NCBI GenBank assembly: GCA_011390955.1
Contig: JAABRM010000053.1
Coordinates: 1-51,741, forward strand
Source: Oscillatoriales cyanobacterium
GTDB lineage: Bacteria > Cyanobacteriota > Cyanobacteriia > Cyanobacteriales > Laspinemataceae
Reading direction: 5' to 3'
Length of the DNA stretch: 51,741 nt
Shown piece after piece: positions 42,833-50,394 of the stretch. Within the stretch, counting starts at the first letter, position 1. Each line of letters starts with the position of its first letter. The notes below the pieces were generated by a model, which was given only the letters and a program-made list of their open reading frames with translations, was not told the DNA's origin and did not search any database. A program made the translations under genes and the position numbers.

Positions 42833-43045
42833 ATGGAATTTGTAGTTTGCATTAATAATCAAGATTATTCAGCTTCCTTGGAAGTCCGCAAAATTTATCA
42901 AGTATTACCCGACCCTCAAGCCAACGCCCATCTTATGATTCGCATTATTGATGAATCTGGAGAAGATTATTTATATCCCAGTCGTTATTTTATGTCAATT
43001 GAACTATCAGAACTTCTCCAACAAGCTCTGGTTGCCTCAAGCTAA
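42833..43045 (+). CDS. Small hypothetical protein, 70 aa
   Basis: 70 aa with a fair ribosome site (GGAGTAAAGG). Compact beta-rich protein: VVCINNQDYSASLEVRKIYQ and GEDYLYPSRYFMSIELS. This type is common in cyanobacteria near toxin loci, but its function is unknown to me. Confidence 0.6.
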   Translation: MEFVVCINNQDYSASLEVRKIYQVLPDPQANAHLMIRIIDESGEDYLYPSRYFMSIELSELLQQALVASS

Positions 43046-43118
43046 TACCTGTGATTGACCAACCTAAAGATTTAATCGGCTTTATACAGCCTCAAACATC
43101 GAAAATATCCCCTCTGGG

Positions 43119-43245
43119 CGATCGCTTCTTAATTTACTGAAAATCTGATTCACCACAAAGGCACAAAGAACACAAAGAATACAGAGGCGATCGCTTTTCT
43201 TTGTTTCCTTCGTGTCTTTATGGTAAATAATCCATTTTTTTAATC
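43119..43245. repeat. ACCACAAAGGCACAAAG element, complete copy
   Basis: Seventh copy of the family in this island, complete with CTTCTTAATTTACTGAAAAT on the left and AAATAATCCATTTTTTTAAT on the right. AT palindromes (TTAATTAATTAT) lie further right near 43310-43335, downstream of the ABC gene. Confidence 0.8.
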
Positions 43246-43345
43246 GGCGATCGCTCAGATTAATTACCCGAAAAATTATTAATTAATTGTGGTAATTGCG
43301 ATTGCTATAGGTGATAATTAATTATTAATTAATTATTGTCATACC

Positions 43346-45061
43346 CTAAGTACGCGCCAGCAATGGGGCAGCGTTTAATAAAGTTTTGGTATAGGGATGT
43401 TGGGGTTTAGTAAAAATATCGTGAGTGATGCCAATTTCCACAATTTTGCCAGAATTCATCACGGCAATGCGATCGCAGAAAAATCGTGCTACCCACAAAT
43501 CATGGGTAATAAATAAATAGGTTAAATCAAACTCTTTTTTCAAGTCCAACATTAACTCTAATACTTGGGTTTGGACGCTGGCATCCAGCATACTCACCGG
43601 CTCATCACAAATTACTAATTGGGGTCGGGTAATCAGGGCTCTGGCGATCGCCACTCGCTGCTGTTGTCCCCCGGACAATTCTCCTGGATAGCGATGGTAA
43701 AATATCCCTGGATCTAACCCCACTCTGGCTAACATTTGTTCAACTTGTTGTTTCGCTTCCGTGGGCTTGGCTAATTTATGAATTAACAACGGATCCGCAA
43801 TACTTTGACCCACGGTCATCATCGGATTTAAACAAGCATGGGGGTCTTGAAAAACCATTTGCATATTTCGCCGTTGTTGTCGAATAGAATTCGGCGAAAG
43901 TTTAGTTAAATCATGGCCAAGAAACTCCACTTTTCCCCCAGTGGGTCGGACTAAGTGTAAAATCGTCCGGGAAAGGGTACTTTTGCCACAACCAGACTCG
44001 CCAACTAAGCCTAAAATTTCCCCCGGATACAGTTCTAAACTGATTCCATCTACCGCTTTAATTTTTTGTCCCGGTTGGGAAAATAACCACCGTTGAATAA
44101 AATTACTTTCTAAAGTATAATGTTGTTGTAAATCCGTTAATTTTAGCAGCGGATATGGCTCTACTTTATCTATATTTTCTATATTATTACTCTTGACAGT
44201 AGCATCTTTTTTTGCTATAATATTGTCGGGATTATCGGCAGGAATCTGAGGGTTATTTGGCTTAACCGCTTGAATATGTAACGCCGCTTTTAACAAGGAT
44301 TGGGTATAGGGATGTTGGGGATTTGCTAACACATCTTGGGTATGGCCAATTTCTACTAATTCGCCCTGATACATCACCGCAATGCGATCGCAATATTCTC
44401 CCACCATTGCTAAATCGTGAGAAATCAACAATAGTCCTAAATCCAATTCGGCACAAAGGCGAGTCAATTCCTGCAAAATTTCCGCCGATACGGTGACATC
44501 TAAACTGGTGGTCGGTTCATCAGCGACAATCATTTTGGGCTGGAGTAAAAGGGCAAGAGCGATCGCCACCCGTTGCCGCATCCCCCCACTAAACTCATGG
44601 GGATATTGGGACCATCTCCCAGGAGGAATTTTCACCGTTTCCAGGGTTTTCTTGGCAATATTCTCCGCTTCCTGCTTCGTCAGGGTAGGCTTATGAGCGA
44701 TTAAAGTCTCAACACAATGTTCGCCAATGGTCATCAGGGGATCCAAGCGAGTCATCGGGTCTTGAAAAATCAAGGCAATTTCTTCGCCCCGAAAGCGTCT
44801 CAGGTCATCTGGTGACAAATCAAACACCGATTTTCCGGCAAACTTAATTCCCCCCTCAACCTGGCTCCCAGAGGGCAACAAGCGCATCGCCGCCCGTCCC
44901 AAAGTGGACTTGCCGCAGCCCGACTCACCCACCAGTCCCAAGCGTTCTCCTGGGGCAATTTGGAATGACACCCCATCCACAGCCCACTTCAGAGATTTCT
45001 CATCCTCATCTTGGGGGTAAGCAATACGCAGATTTTCTACAGAAAACAAAACATTTGGCAT
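43346..45061 (-). CDS. Dipeptide/oligopeptide-type ABC transporter, fused double ATPase
   Basis: 571 aa from MPNVLFSVENLRIAYPQDED; the longer frame runs through a CA-rich array. Two full ABC ATPase domains of the DppD-DppF/GsiA type: Walker A GESGCGKSTLG and GESGCGKSTLS, signatures FSGGMRQR and LSGGQQQR, Walker B MIVADEP and LVICDEP, and the family C-terminal ends NPQHPYTQSLL and KPQHPYTKTLL. It energises uptake of peptides or related solutes. Permease and binding-protein genes are not adjacent. No ribosome site is present; the array fills the leader. Confidence 0.9.
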   Translation of the reverse strand: MPNVLFSVENLRIAYPQDEDEKSLKWAVDGVSFQIAPGERLGLVGESGCGKSTLGRAAMRLLPSGSQVEGGIKFAGKSVFDLSPDDLRRFRGEEIALIFQDPMTRLDPLMTIGEHCVETLIAHKPTLTKQEAENIAKKTLETVKIPPGRWSQYPHEFSGGMRQRVAIALALLLQPKMIVADEPTTSLDVTVSAEILQELTRLCAELDLGLLLISHDLAMVGEYCDRIAVMYQGELVEIGHTQDVLANPQHPYTQSLLKAALHIQAVKPNNPQIPADNPDNIIAKKDATVKSNNIENIDKVEPYPLLKLTDLQQHYTLESNFIQRWLFSQPGQKIKAVDGISLELYPGEILGLVGESGCGKSTLSRTILHLVRPTGGKVEFLGHDLTKLSPNSIRQQRRNMQMVFQDPHACLNPMMTVGQSIADPLLIHKLAKPTEAKQQVEQMLARVGLDPGIFYHRYPGELSGGQQQRVAIARALITRPQLVICDEPVSMLDASVQTQVLELMLDLKKEFDLTYLFITHDLWVARFFCDRIAVMNSGKIVEIGITHDIFTKPQHPYTKTLLNAAPLLART

Positions 45062-45066
45062 ATTTT

Positions 45067-45150
45067 TTGTTGGTGGTTGGTTGTTGGTGGTTGGTGGTTG
45101 GTTGTTGGTGGTTGGTGGTTGGTTGTTGGTGGTTGGTTGTTGGTTGTTGT
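45067..45150. repeat. GT-rich array abutting the ABC ATPase start
   Basis: GTTGGTGGTTGG units, on the coding strand CAACCACCAAC, end 5 bp before the ATG at 45061. A C/T-rich CCCCTCCGCTCCTCTG array follows at ~45200-45265, the same pair of repeat types as at 21660-21925. Confidence 0.85.
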
Positions 45151-45267
45151 TGGGTAGGGAACGGGGAACAGTTATCGGGGAACGGGGAAATATTTTTCTC
45201 CCCTGCACCATTCGCTCCCCTGCTCCTCTGCCCCTCCGCTCCTCTGCCCCTCCGCTCCTCTGCTCCC

Positions 45268-45834
45268 TTACTGCGGTTTATCCAAGCGACGCATTAAATA
45301 AGCGACGCCAAAATCCCCGTTGGGATGTTGTTCTAAGATTTCTGCGAGGGCAAAAATTTTTCCGGCGATTTCTTGACCGAGTTTATCAACGATCGCCTGA
45401 CGCTCGTTTTCCAGATATTGTCTGGAGCGAATCAGGGATTGCCATTCCCCAGAAAATACTTGTTCTAGGTTATAGCTCAAACCTAGTTCTACCAAAGCTT
45501 CCCATTCGCCGCGATCGCACCAAAAGCCCCCACAAGCGGAACAACGCTCTACATAAAAAGGAGTTTTGATGTTGACTTTGCTGCGAGAAAGATAGCGATC
45601 GCACTTAGGACACAAACCCGCACGGTTATCATACCCAGAGACTTCCACCATCATCTCCCCTGGAGTTGCGGTAGCGCCCCGTTGTCGTAACCATTGGGGT
45701 TGTTGGCTGCGCCATTCCTCATAAGTATCCAGGGAAATCCAATTTCCCTGACAATCTGGACAACATTGGACGGCCAAATCCTCACTTAACCAGCCATCTA
45801 CCAACTCAACTTTTCTATCTTTGGGACATTTCAC
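45268..45834 (-). CDS. Zinc-ribbon (zf-TFIIB) protein
   Basis: 188 aa from a GTG at 45834 with AGGAG upstream; the frame open to 45903 starts in a doubtful leader. Two zinc ribbons: CPKDRK...CCPDCQGNWI near the start, and CPKCDRYL...CSACGGFWCDRGEWE at ~75-115, the second being the classic zf-TFIIB pattern. A helical C-terminal half follows. Probably nucleic-acid or protein binding; role unknown. Confidence 0.75.
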   Translation of the reverse strand: MKCPKDRKVELVDGWLSEDLAVQCCPDCQGNWISLDTYEEWRSQQPQWLRQRGATATPGEMMVEVSGYDNRAGLCPKCDRYLSRSKVNIKTPFYVERCSACGGFWCDRGEWEALVELGLSYNLEQVFSGEWQSLIRSRQYLENERQAIVDKLGQEIAGKIFALAEILEQHPNGDFGVAYLMRRLDKPQ

Positions 45835-45935
45835 AACTTCATCACTCCTGAGCAATATTGACGAACTCCAGACTTTAGTGAGGGATAATCTCCCTCTTGA
45901 CAAAAATTTTGCTGATGCTCACGTAGCAGCCGATT

Positions 45936-46301
45936 TTATTCTAAAAGTACATCACAGTAGCGAATCAAAGTCTCTAGGCGACTCGCTATTTGTGCCAACC
46001 GTTGTTGCTTAGTGGTAGATTGTCTGGCGGTTTGGAAAAACATCACATCCGTCGCCAACAAGCCCATCTGCTTGTGCATTTCCGTCCGGTATGACTGGAC
46101 GGAAGATATGCGTTCTCCGGGCAATTCATCCAAGTTCATGGTGAGAATTTCTTGTTTAAATAATTCTTGGACTTGGGATAGGGCAGCTAACAAGGCAGGA
46201 TGATTCCCATCAGGCTGGTGATTTAACTGAGCGATCGTTCGCTGGATTTCTTTGAGGGATTCTTGCAAGGTTAGATATTGCGGGTAATGAATCTCTGACA
46301 T
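45936..46301 (-). CDS. patD: PatD family protein (heterocyst frequency control)
   Basis: 121 aa, all helical. The C-terminal half EMHKQMGLLATDVMFFQTAR, SRLETLIRYCDVLL is the pattern I associate with PatD, which in Nostoc tunes heterocyst frequency and interacts with FtsZ. Homologues occur in non-heterocystous filaments, so here it more likely relates to division. It stands just upstream of the zinc-ribbon gene on the same strand. Confidence 0.7.
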   Translation of the reverse strand: MSEIHYPQYLTLQESLKEIQRTIAQLNHQPDGNHPALLAALSQVQELFKQEILTMNLDELPGERISSVQSYRTEMHKQMGLLATDVMFFQTARQSTTKQQRLAQIASRLETLIRYCDVLLE

Positions 46302-46600
46302 ATTTATTTCTGCCTAAAAATTTGGTTTATATAATAGAAAGTAAGAGTTTTACACAAACCTATAAAGCTGGAGTAGGGGTGCATTGGCGATCGCGCCTTT
46401 GGGGACAACCTAATTCATCCTCTCATCTCTACTCTAGGGACACAATCCCCTGAAGCCGATAACTTCAGATGGTGGGACTTTATGTTCTCTCTTAACAGTA
46501 AAATGTATCTATAGATACAAACATCCTTTACAATTATCCAATTATCGACCGCCCGAAACCGCTCATGGCTCCCTAAATCCTTTCACTGTATAAAATCCTT

Positions 46601-48871
46601 ATGAACACTGCCGCACCTGTCTGCACTTTTAATGTTGAATTACCCGATTGGCTAAAAAATTGCCTGAAAGCCGAAACCCAAGGTAAATCAACCTCTCCAG
46701 ATATGTCTCCCGGAGACAATGCCTTGATTTGTCGGGCATTTGAATTTGCCTATCACCTCCATGAATGTCAGCGAAGAGCATCGGGAGAACCCTATATCTG
46801 TCACCCGATCGCCGTAGCGGGACTACTCCGAGAACTCGGTGGCAGCAGCGCTATGATTGCTGCCGGTTTTCTCCATGACATTGTAGAAGATACCGATGTC
46901 ACCGTAGCAGATTTAGCACAACGGTTTGGCCCGGAAGTTGCCAGCTTAGTCGAAGGGGTGACTAAACTTTCTAAATTCAACTTTTCTAGCAAAACTGAGC
47001 GGCAAGCAGAAAACTTTCGGCGAATGTTCTTGGCAATGGCTCAAGATATTCGGGTCATTGTAGTAAAATTAGCCGATCGCCTGCATAACATGAGAACCTT
47101 AGAGTCTCTAGCGGATGCCAAACGCCGCCGAATTGCCAGCGAAACTTTAGAAATTTTTGCCCCCTTAGCCAATCGTTTAGGCATTGGCCGATTTAAATGG
47201 GAATTAGAAGATTTATCCTTTAAGTATCTCGATCCAGAAGCTTACCGAGATACTCAATTATTAGTGGCAGAAAAACGCACGGAAAGAGAAGCCCGGTTAG
47301 CCACTCTGACTCAGACTTTAAGACAGCGGTTAGAAAAAGCTCATATTAAATGTGTAGATATTAATGGTCGTCCCAAACACCTGTATGGGATTTACCAGAA
47401 AATGCAGCGACAACAAAAGCAATTTCACGAAATTTATGATGTCGCTGCCATGCGAATCATTGTCGAAAATAATGAAGAATGTTATCGCGCTTTGGCCATA
47501 GTTCACGACCTGTTCCGTCCGATTCCCGGTCGATTTAAAGACTATATTGGGCTACCCAAACCCAACCGCTACCAGTCTTTACATACGGGAGTTATCGGCC
47601 CCACCGGGCGACCGATTGAAGTGCAAATTAGAACCCAAGAAATGCACCATATTGCTGAGTATGGCATCGCCGCTCATTGGAAATATAAAGAAACGGGTTC
47701 TTCTGAGGCTCAATTAACCAATGACGATGAAAAGTTCACTTGGTTACGTCAATTGTTGGACTGGCAAAGTGACCTGAAAGATGCTCAGGAATATCTCGAC
47801 AATATCAAAGATAATCTATTTGATGATGATGTCTATGTGTTTACCCCACGGGGGGATGTAGTTTCCCTGAAACGAGGGGCGACCCCCATTGATTTTGCCT
47901 ATCGCATTCATACAGAAATAGGCAATCATTGTTCTGGGGCAAGGGTGAACGATCGCATGGTGACGTTGGATACTTTGCTGAAGAATGGGGATATTGTGGA
48001 AGTGATGACCCAGAAAAATTCTCATCCTTCTTTGGATTGGTTGAATTTTGTCGTCACCACTACGGCTAAAACTCGAATTCGCCAATGGTATAAGCGATCG
48101 CACCGGGATGAAAATATCGATCGCGGTCGAGATATGTTGGAAAAAGAAATAGGTAAAAATGGCTTTGAAGCCTTACTCAAATCAGAACCCATGCAGATGG
48201 TTGCCCAACGATCTAATTACCAAACCGTCGATGATTTGTTAGCGGGTCTGGGATATGGCGAAATCACCTTGAATCAAGTGGTGCATCGTCTGCAAGATTA
48301 TGTCAAAGTCAATACCCCTCAACCCACAGAAATTGAGTCGGTTCAACCCACGGCGATCGCCTCCACTCGGCTATTACGAGAATCCCCGCCGATTCTACCA
48401 GGGAAAAAATCCCCGATCGCTGGTGTGGAAGGTTTACTTTATCAAATTGCTGGTTGTTGTAATCCCGTTCCTGGAGAAGAAATCATTGGGGTGGTGACTC
48501 GTGGCGCCCGGGGCATTTCTATTCACCGCCAAGGTTGTCCCAATGTGGATCAAATTCCCGGCGATCGCCTAGTTCCGGTGAATTGGAATCCCAGCAGCGA
48601 AGACGAAGCCCGTCCCCAAACCTATCCGATTGATATTTCTATTGAAGTGATCGACCGCGTGGGGGTTCTGAATGATATTCTTTCTCGCTTAAAGGATAAT
48701 CATGTGAATGTCCGCAGTGCTCAGGTGAAAACCTACATGAATCGACCAGCGGTGATTGACTTAGGGATTGAAATCCGCGATCGGGTACAACTCGATCGCA
48801 CCTTCACTCAAATTAAACAAATGAGTGATGTCTTAAATCTCCGCCGTATCAGTCATGTAGATAACAATTAG
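46601..48871 (+). CDS. rsh: Bifunctional (p)ppGpp synthetase/hydrolase (RSH)
   Basis: 756 aa. Order: HD hydrolase domain (HPIAVAG, GFLHDIVEDTDVT, ADRLHNMRTL), synthetase domain (GRPKHLYGIYQKM, GRFKDYIGLPKPNRYQSLH, VQIRTQEMHHIAEYGIAAHW), TGS domain (DDVYVFTPRGDVVSLKRGA), conserved-cysteine region (QIAGCCNPVPGEEI) and C-terminal ACT (DISIEVIDRVGVLNDILSRL). The RFKD form of the synthetase loop is that of bifunctional enzymes. It makes and degrades the stringent alarmone. No ribosome site before the ATG. The 299-bp leader contains only a GTATCTATAGATAC palindrome near 46505. Confidence 0.95.
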   Translation: MNTAAPVCTFNVELPDWLKNCLKAETQGKSTSPDMSPGDNALICRAFEFAYHLHECQRRASGEPYICHPIAVAGLLRELGGSSAMIAAGFLHDIVEDTDVTVADLAQRFGPEVASLVEGVTKLSKFNFSSKTERQAENFRRMFLAMAQDIRVIVVKLADRLHNMRTLESLADAKRRRIASETLEIFAPLANRLGIGRFKWELEDLSFKYLDPEAYRDTQLLVAEKRTEREARLATLTQTLRQRLEKAHIKCVDINGRPKHLYGIYQKMQRQQKQFHEIYDVAAMRIIVENNEECYRALAIVHDLFRPIPGRFKDYIGLPKPNRYQSLHTGVIGPTGRPIEVQIRTQEMHHIAEYGIAAHWKYKETGSSEAQLTNDDEKFTWLRQLLDWQSDLKDAQEYLDNIKDNLFDDDVYVFTPRGDVVSLKRGATPIDFAYRIHTEIGNHCSGARVNDRMVTLDTLLKNGDIVEVMTQKNSHPSLDWLNFVVTTTAKTRIRQWYKRSHRDENIDRGRDMLEKEIGKNGFEALLKSEPMQMVAQRSNYQTVDDLLAGLGYGEITLNQVVHRLQDYVKVNTPQPTEIESVQPTAIASTRLLRESPPILPGKKSPIAGVEGLLYQIAGCCNPVPGEEIIGVVTRGARGISIHRQGCPNVDQIPGDRLVPVNWNPSSEDEARPQTYPIDISIEVIDRVGVLNDILSRLKDNHVNVRSAQVKTYMNRPAVIDLGIEIRDRVQLDRTFTQIKQMSDVLNLRRISHVDNN

Positions 48872-48894
48872 TTGGTGATTTGTTGACGATTAAC

Positions 48895-48937
48895 TGCCCT
48901 TCGACAGGCTAATTACCGCCTGTCGAAACTCAGGGCA
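48895..48937. repeat. REP-like hairpin TGCCCTTCGACAGGC
   Basis: TGCCCTTCGACAGGC and GCCTGTCGAAACTCAGGGCA form a stem with a small bulge just past the rsh stop. CCTTCGACAGGC-type REP elements are common intergenic hairpins and could protect or end the rsh transcript. Confidence 0.65.
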
Positions 48938-49023
48938 AATTGAAAGTTAAAACTCAGATTTTTGCCGGATTTTTTACTACGCCCGTCGGTTCTTCTTGAC
49001 AGCGATATCAAGATAGCCGGATT

Positions 49024-49125
49024 GACTTTGCCGAATTGCAAAAATATGAGCATATTCTCGCCCCTCCGAAAGTAACATCGGTTCCTCGTGACCCCAATCA
49101 AGATGTCCAAGCAGATATTGACTAG
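49024..49125 (+). pseudogene. Remnant of a DUF5678/TPR gene
   Basis: The 33 codons FAELQKYEHILAPPKVTSV and on, to a TAG at 49123, match the middle of the gene at 1546..1905. No start and no upstream part remain. Read-through of the TAG as Trp gives WLKLRKYPE, resembling the WMQKNRAEY of the intact gene, so this is a broken paralogue. Confidence 0.7.
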
Positions 49126-49242
49126 CTCAAACTGCGAAAATATCCAGAAACTCACCAGAAGTTACAATAGGAATCGTAACTTTTTCTTTAATGTCCAGGA
49201 TATCCGCATCTCCTGAAATAATAAAATCAGCATTGACTGACC

Positions 49243-49371
49243 TAAGTAGGTGAACATAATTAATTGCACTTTTCGTTCCCCACCGTAAATCCTTGGATTC
49301 CCGCCTTCGCGGGAATGACAGTTTTTCTTCTTATGGGGTCTGTGGTGCATTTATTTCTGCCCACCTACTTA
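49243..49371. mobile_element. 129-bp MITE-like element, copy 2
   Basis: Same TAAGTAGGTG/CACCTACTTA ends and same length as 37451..37579, in opposite orientation, with nearly the same interior. Inserted in the PIN gene next to a second element. Confidence 0.85.
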
Positions 49372-49512
49372 TACCAAATCCGGTTGTCAAAACCCACTTA
49401 TAAAGCCATCTGTCATTCCCGCGAATGCCCATCTGTCATTCCCGCGAATGCGGGAATCCACAAGCCTTTTAGGGTATTACCATAGTCAGTCTATGAGAAC
49501 CGAATTTGGTAT
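49371..49512. mobile_element. 142-bp MITE-like element with ATACCAAAT ends
   Basis: Left end ATACCAAATCCGGTTGTCA, right end TGAGAACCGAATTTGGTAT: an imperfect 19-bp inverted repeat. The interior has two ATTCCCGCG palindrome pieces. It shares its first base with the right end of the 129-bp element, so the two are joined end to end, perhaps one having inserted at the TA of the other. Confidence 0.75.
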
Positions 49513-49817
49513 TAGCACAAGCAATAATTTGGTCATCGTCTGGGTCTGAAATCACAATTTTTTTAACTTCTCCAACTTCCACCACTTCCACCCATTCAAT
49601 AAAACGATTAACCACTTGTTGCGGACTCACATTTAATATAGCTAATCTCTTGGAAAACTTAGGCCGCTTTAAAACATCTAACAACTCCTCTAGTATCGCT
49701 TCAGAAGTGTAAACGGTAATTGTTCCCGATCGCATTAATTCCAAAATCTGAAAAGGCTTTCCTCGCCAAAAAAGACCAGAAATCACTGTATTCGTATCTA
49801 AAACGACTCGCATATTT

Positions 49818-50129
49818 TTATTTTTGTCGTTTTTCCCGCTTATATGCTCGAATTTCTTCCTCAATTTCTGCTTCAGAAATTGGCTCAACTTCATTGAGTT
49901 CTGCAAGGCGATCGGCTATGGCAAAAAAAGATAAATCCTGTAACCGTTCGTTTCCTGATTCTGATTTATTTTTTTCCTCAAAAACAGGTTTTTTTACCCT
50001 TTTTAGGATAATCGTATCTTCCTCTTCCCATAGCACAAATTCATCTCCGGATTGCAACCGAGAACGAATTGCGATCGGCAATTCTAACTGCCCATCTATT
50101 GTTACTTGAATCACGGTTTTTGATGTCAT
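49818..50129 (-). CDS. AbrB-type antitoxin
   Basis: 103 aa from MTSKTVIQVTIDGQLELP, a swapped-hairpin AbrB N-terminus (IAIRSRLQSGDEFVLWEEED), then a charged helical tail with EAEIEEEIRAYKREKRQK that would cap a PIN toxin. An ATG nine bases upstream (50138) is an alternative. The PIN gene starts 4 bp after the stop. With the toxin split, this is an orphan antitoxin. Confidence 0.75.
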   Translation of the reverse strand: MTSKTVIQVTIDGQLELPIAIRSRLQSGDEFVLWEEEDTIILKRVKKPVFEEKNKSESGNERLQDLSFFAIADRLAELNEVEPISEAEIEEEIRAYKREKRQK

Positions 50130-50394
50130 AGTTCCCATGACTCCTTACTTAAATCCCAACTTAAATATTATAACATTCTCTCTAACTCTGTCAAATCTGG
50201 CAAATTTCCCTAAAATCACCTTGGGCGGATCGCCGGGATTTCACCATTTACAAACCCTCACATCGGCCTTTAGTTTACTGCCATAATTGGCGATCGCGAA
50301 TTAATCAACCATAGACAAAATACATAATGTAGGGGCGAGAAAGCGAATCGTCTCTACATTATGGTGTGGTTTACTCGTGAGTAAAAGCGCTGTA

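Larger units (their letters stand above)
49127..49813 (-). pseudogene. PIN-family toxin split by two MITE-like elements
   Basis: N-terminal part: 49469..49813, MRVVLDTNTVISGLFWRGKP through the PIN acidic motif DPDDDQIIACAN, then foreign codons. C-terminal part: 49127..49242, VNADFIISGDADILDI through VTSGEFLDIFAV and stop. Joined, they make a full ~150-residue PIN-family toxin. The 226 bp between are two adjacent palindromic elements with their own inverted ends. The antitoxin gene upstream is intact, 4 bp from the ATG. The N-part still has the first three acidic residues but lacks the fourth region, so it is unlikely to be active. Confidence 0.85.
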
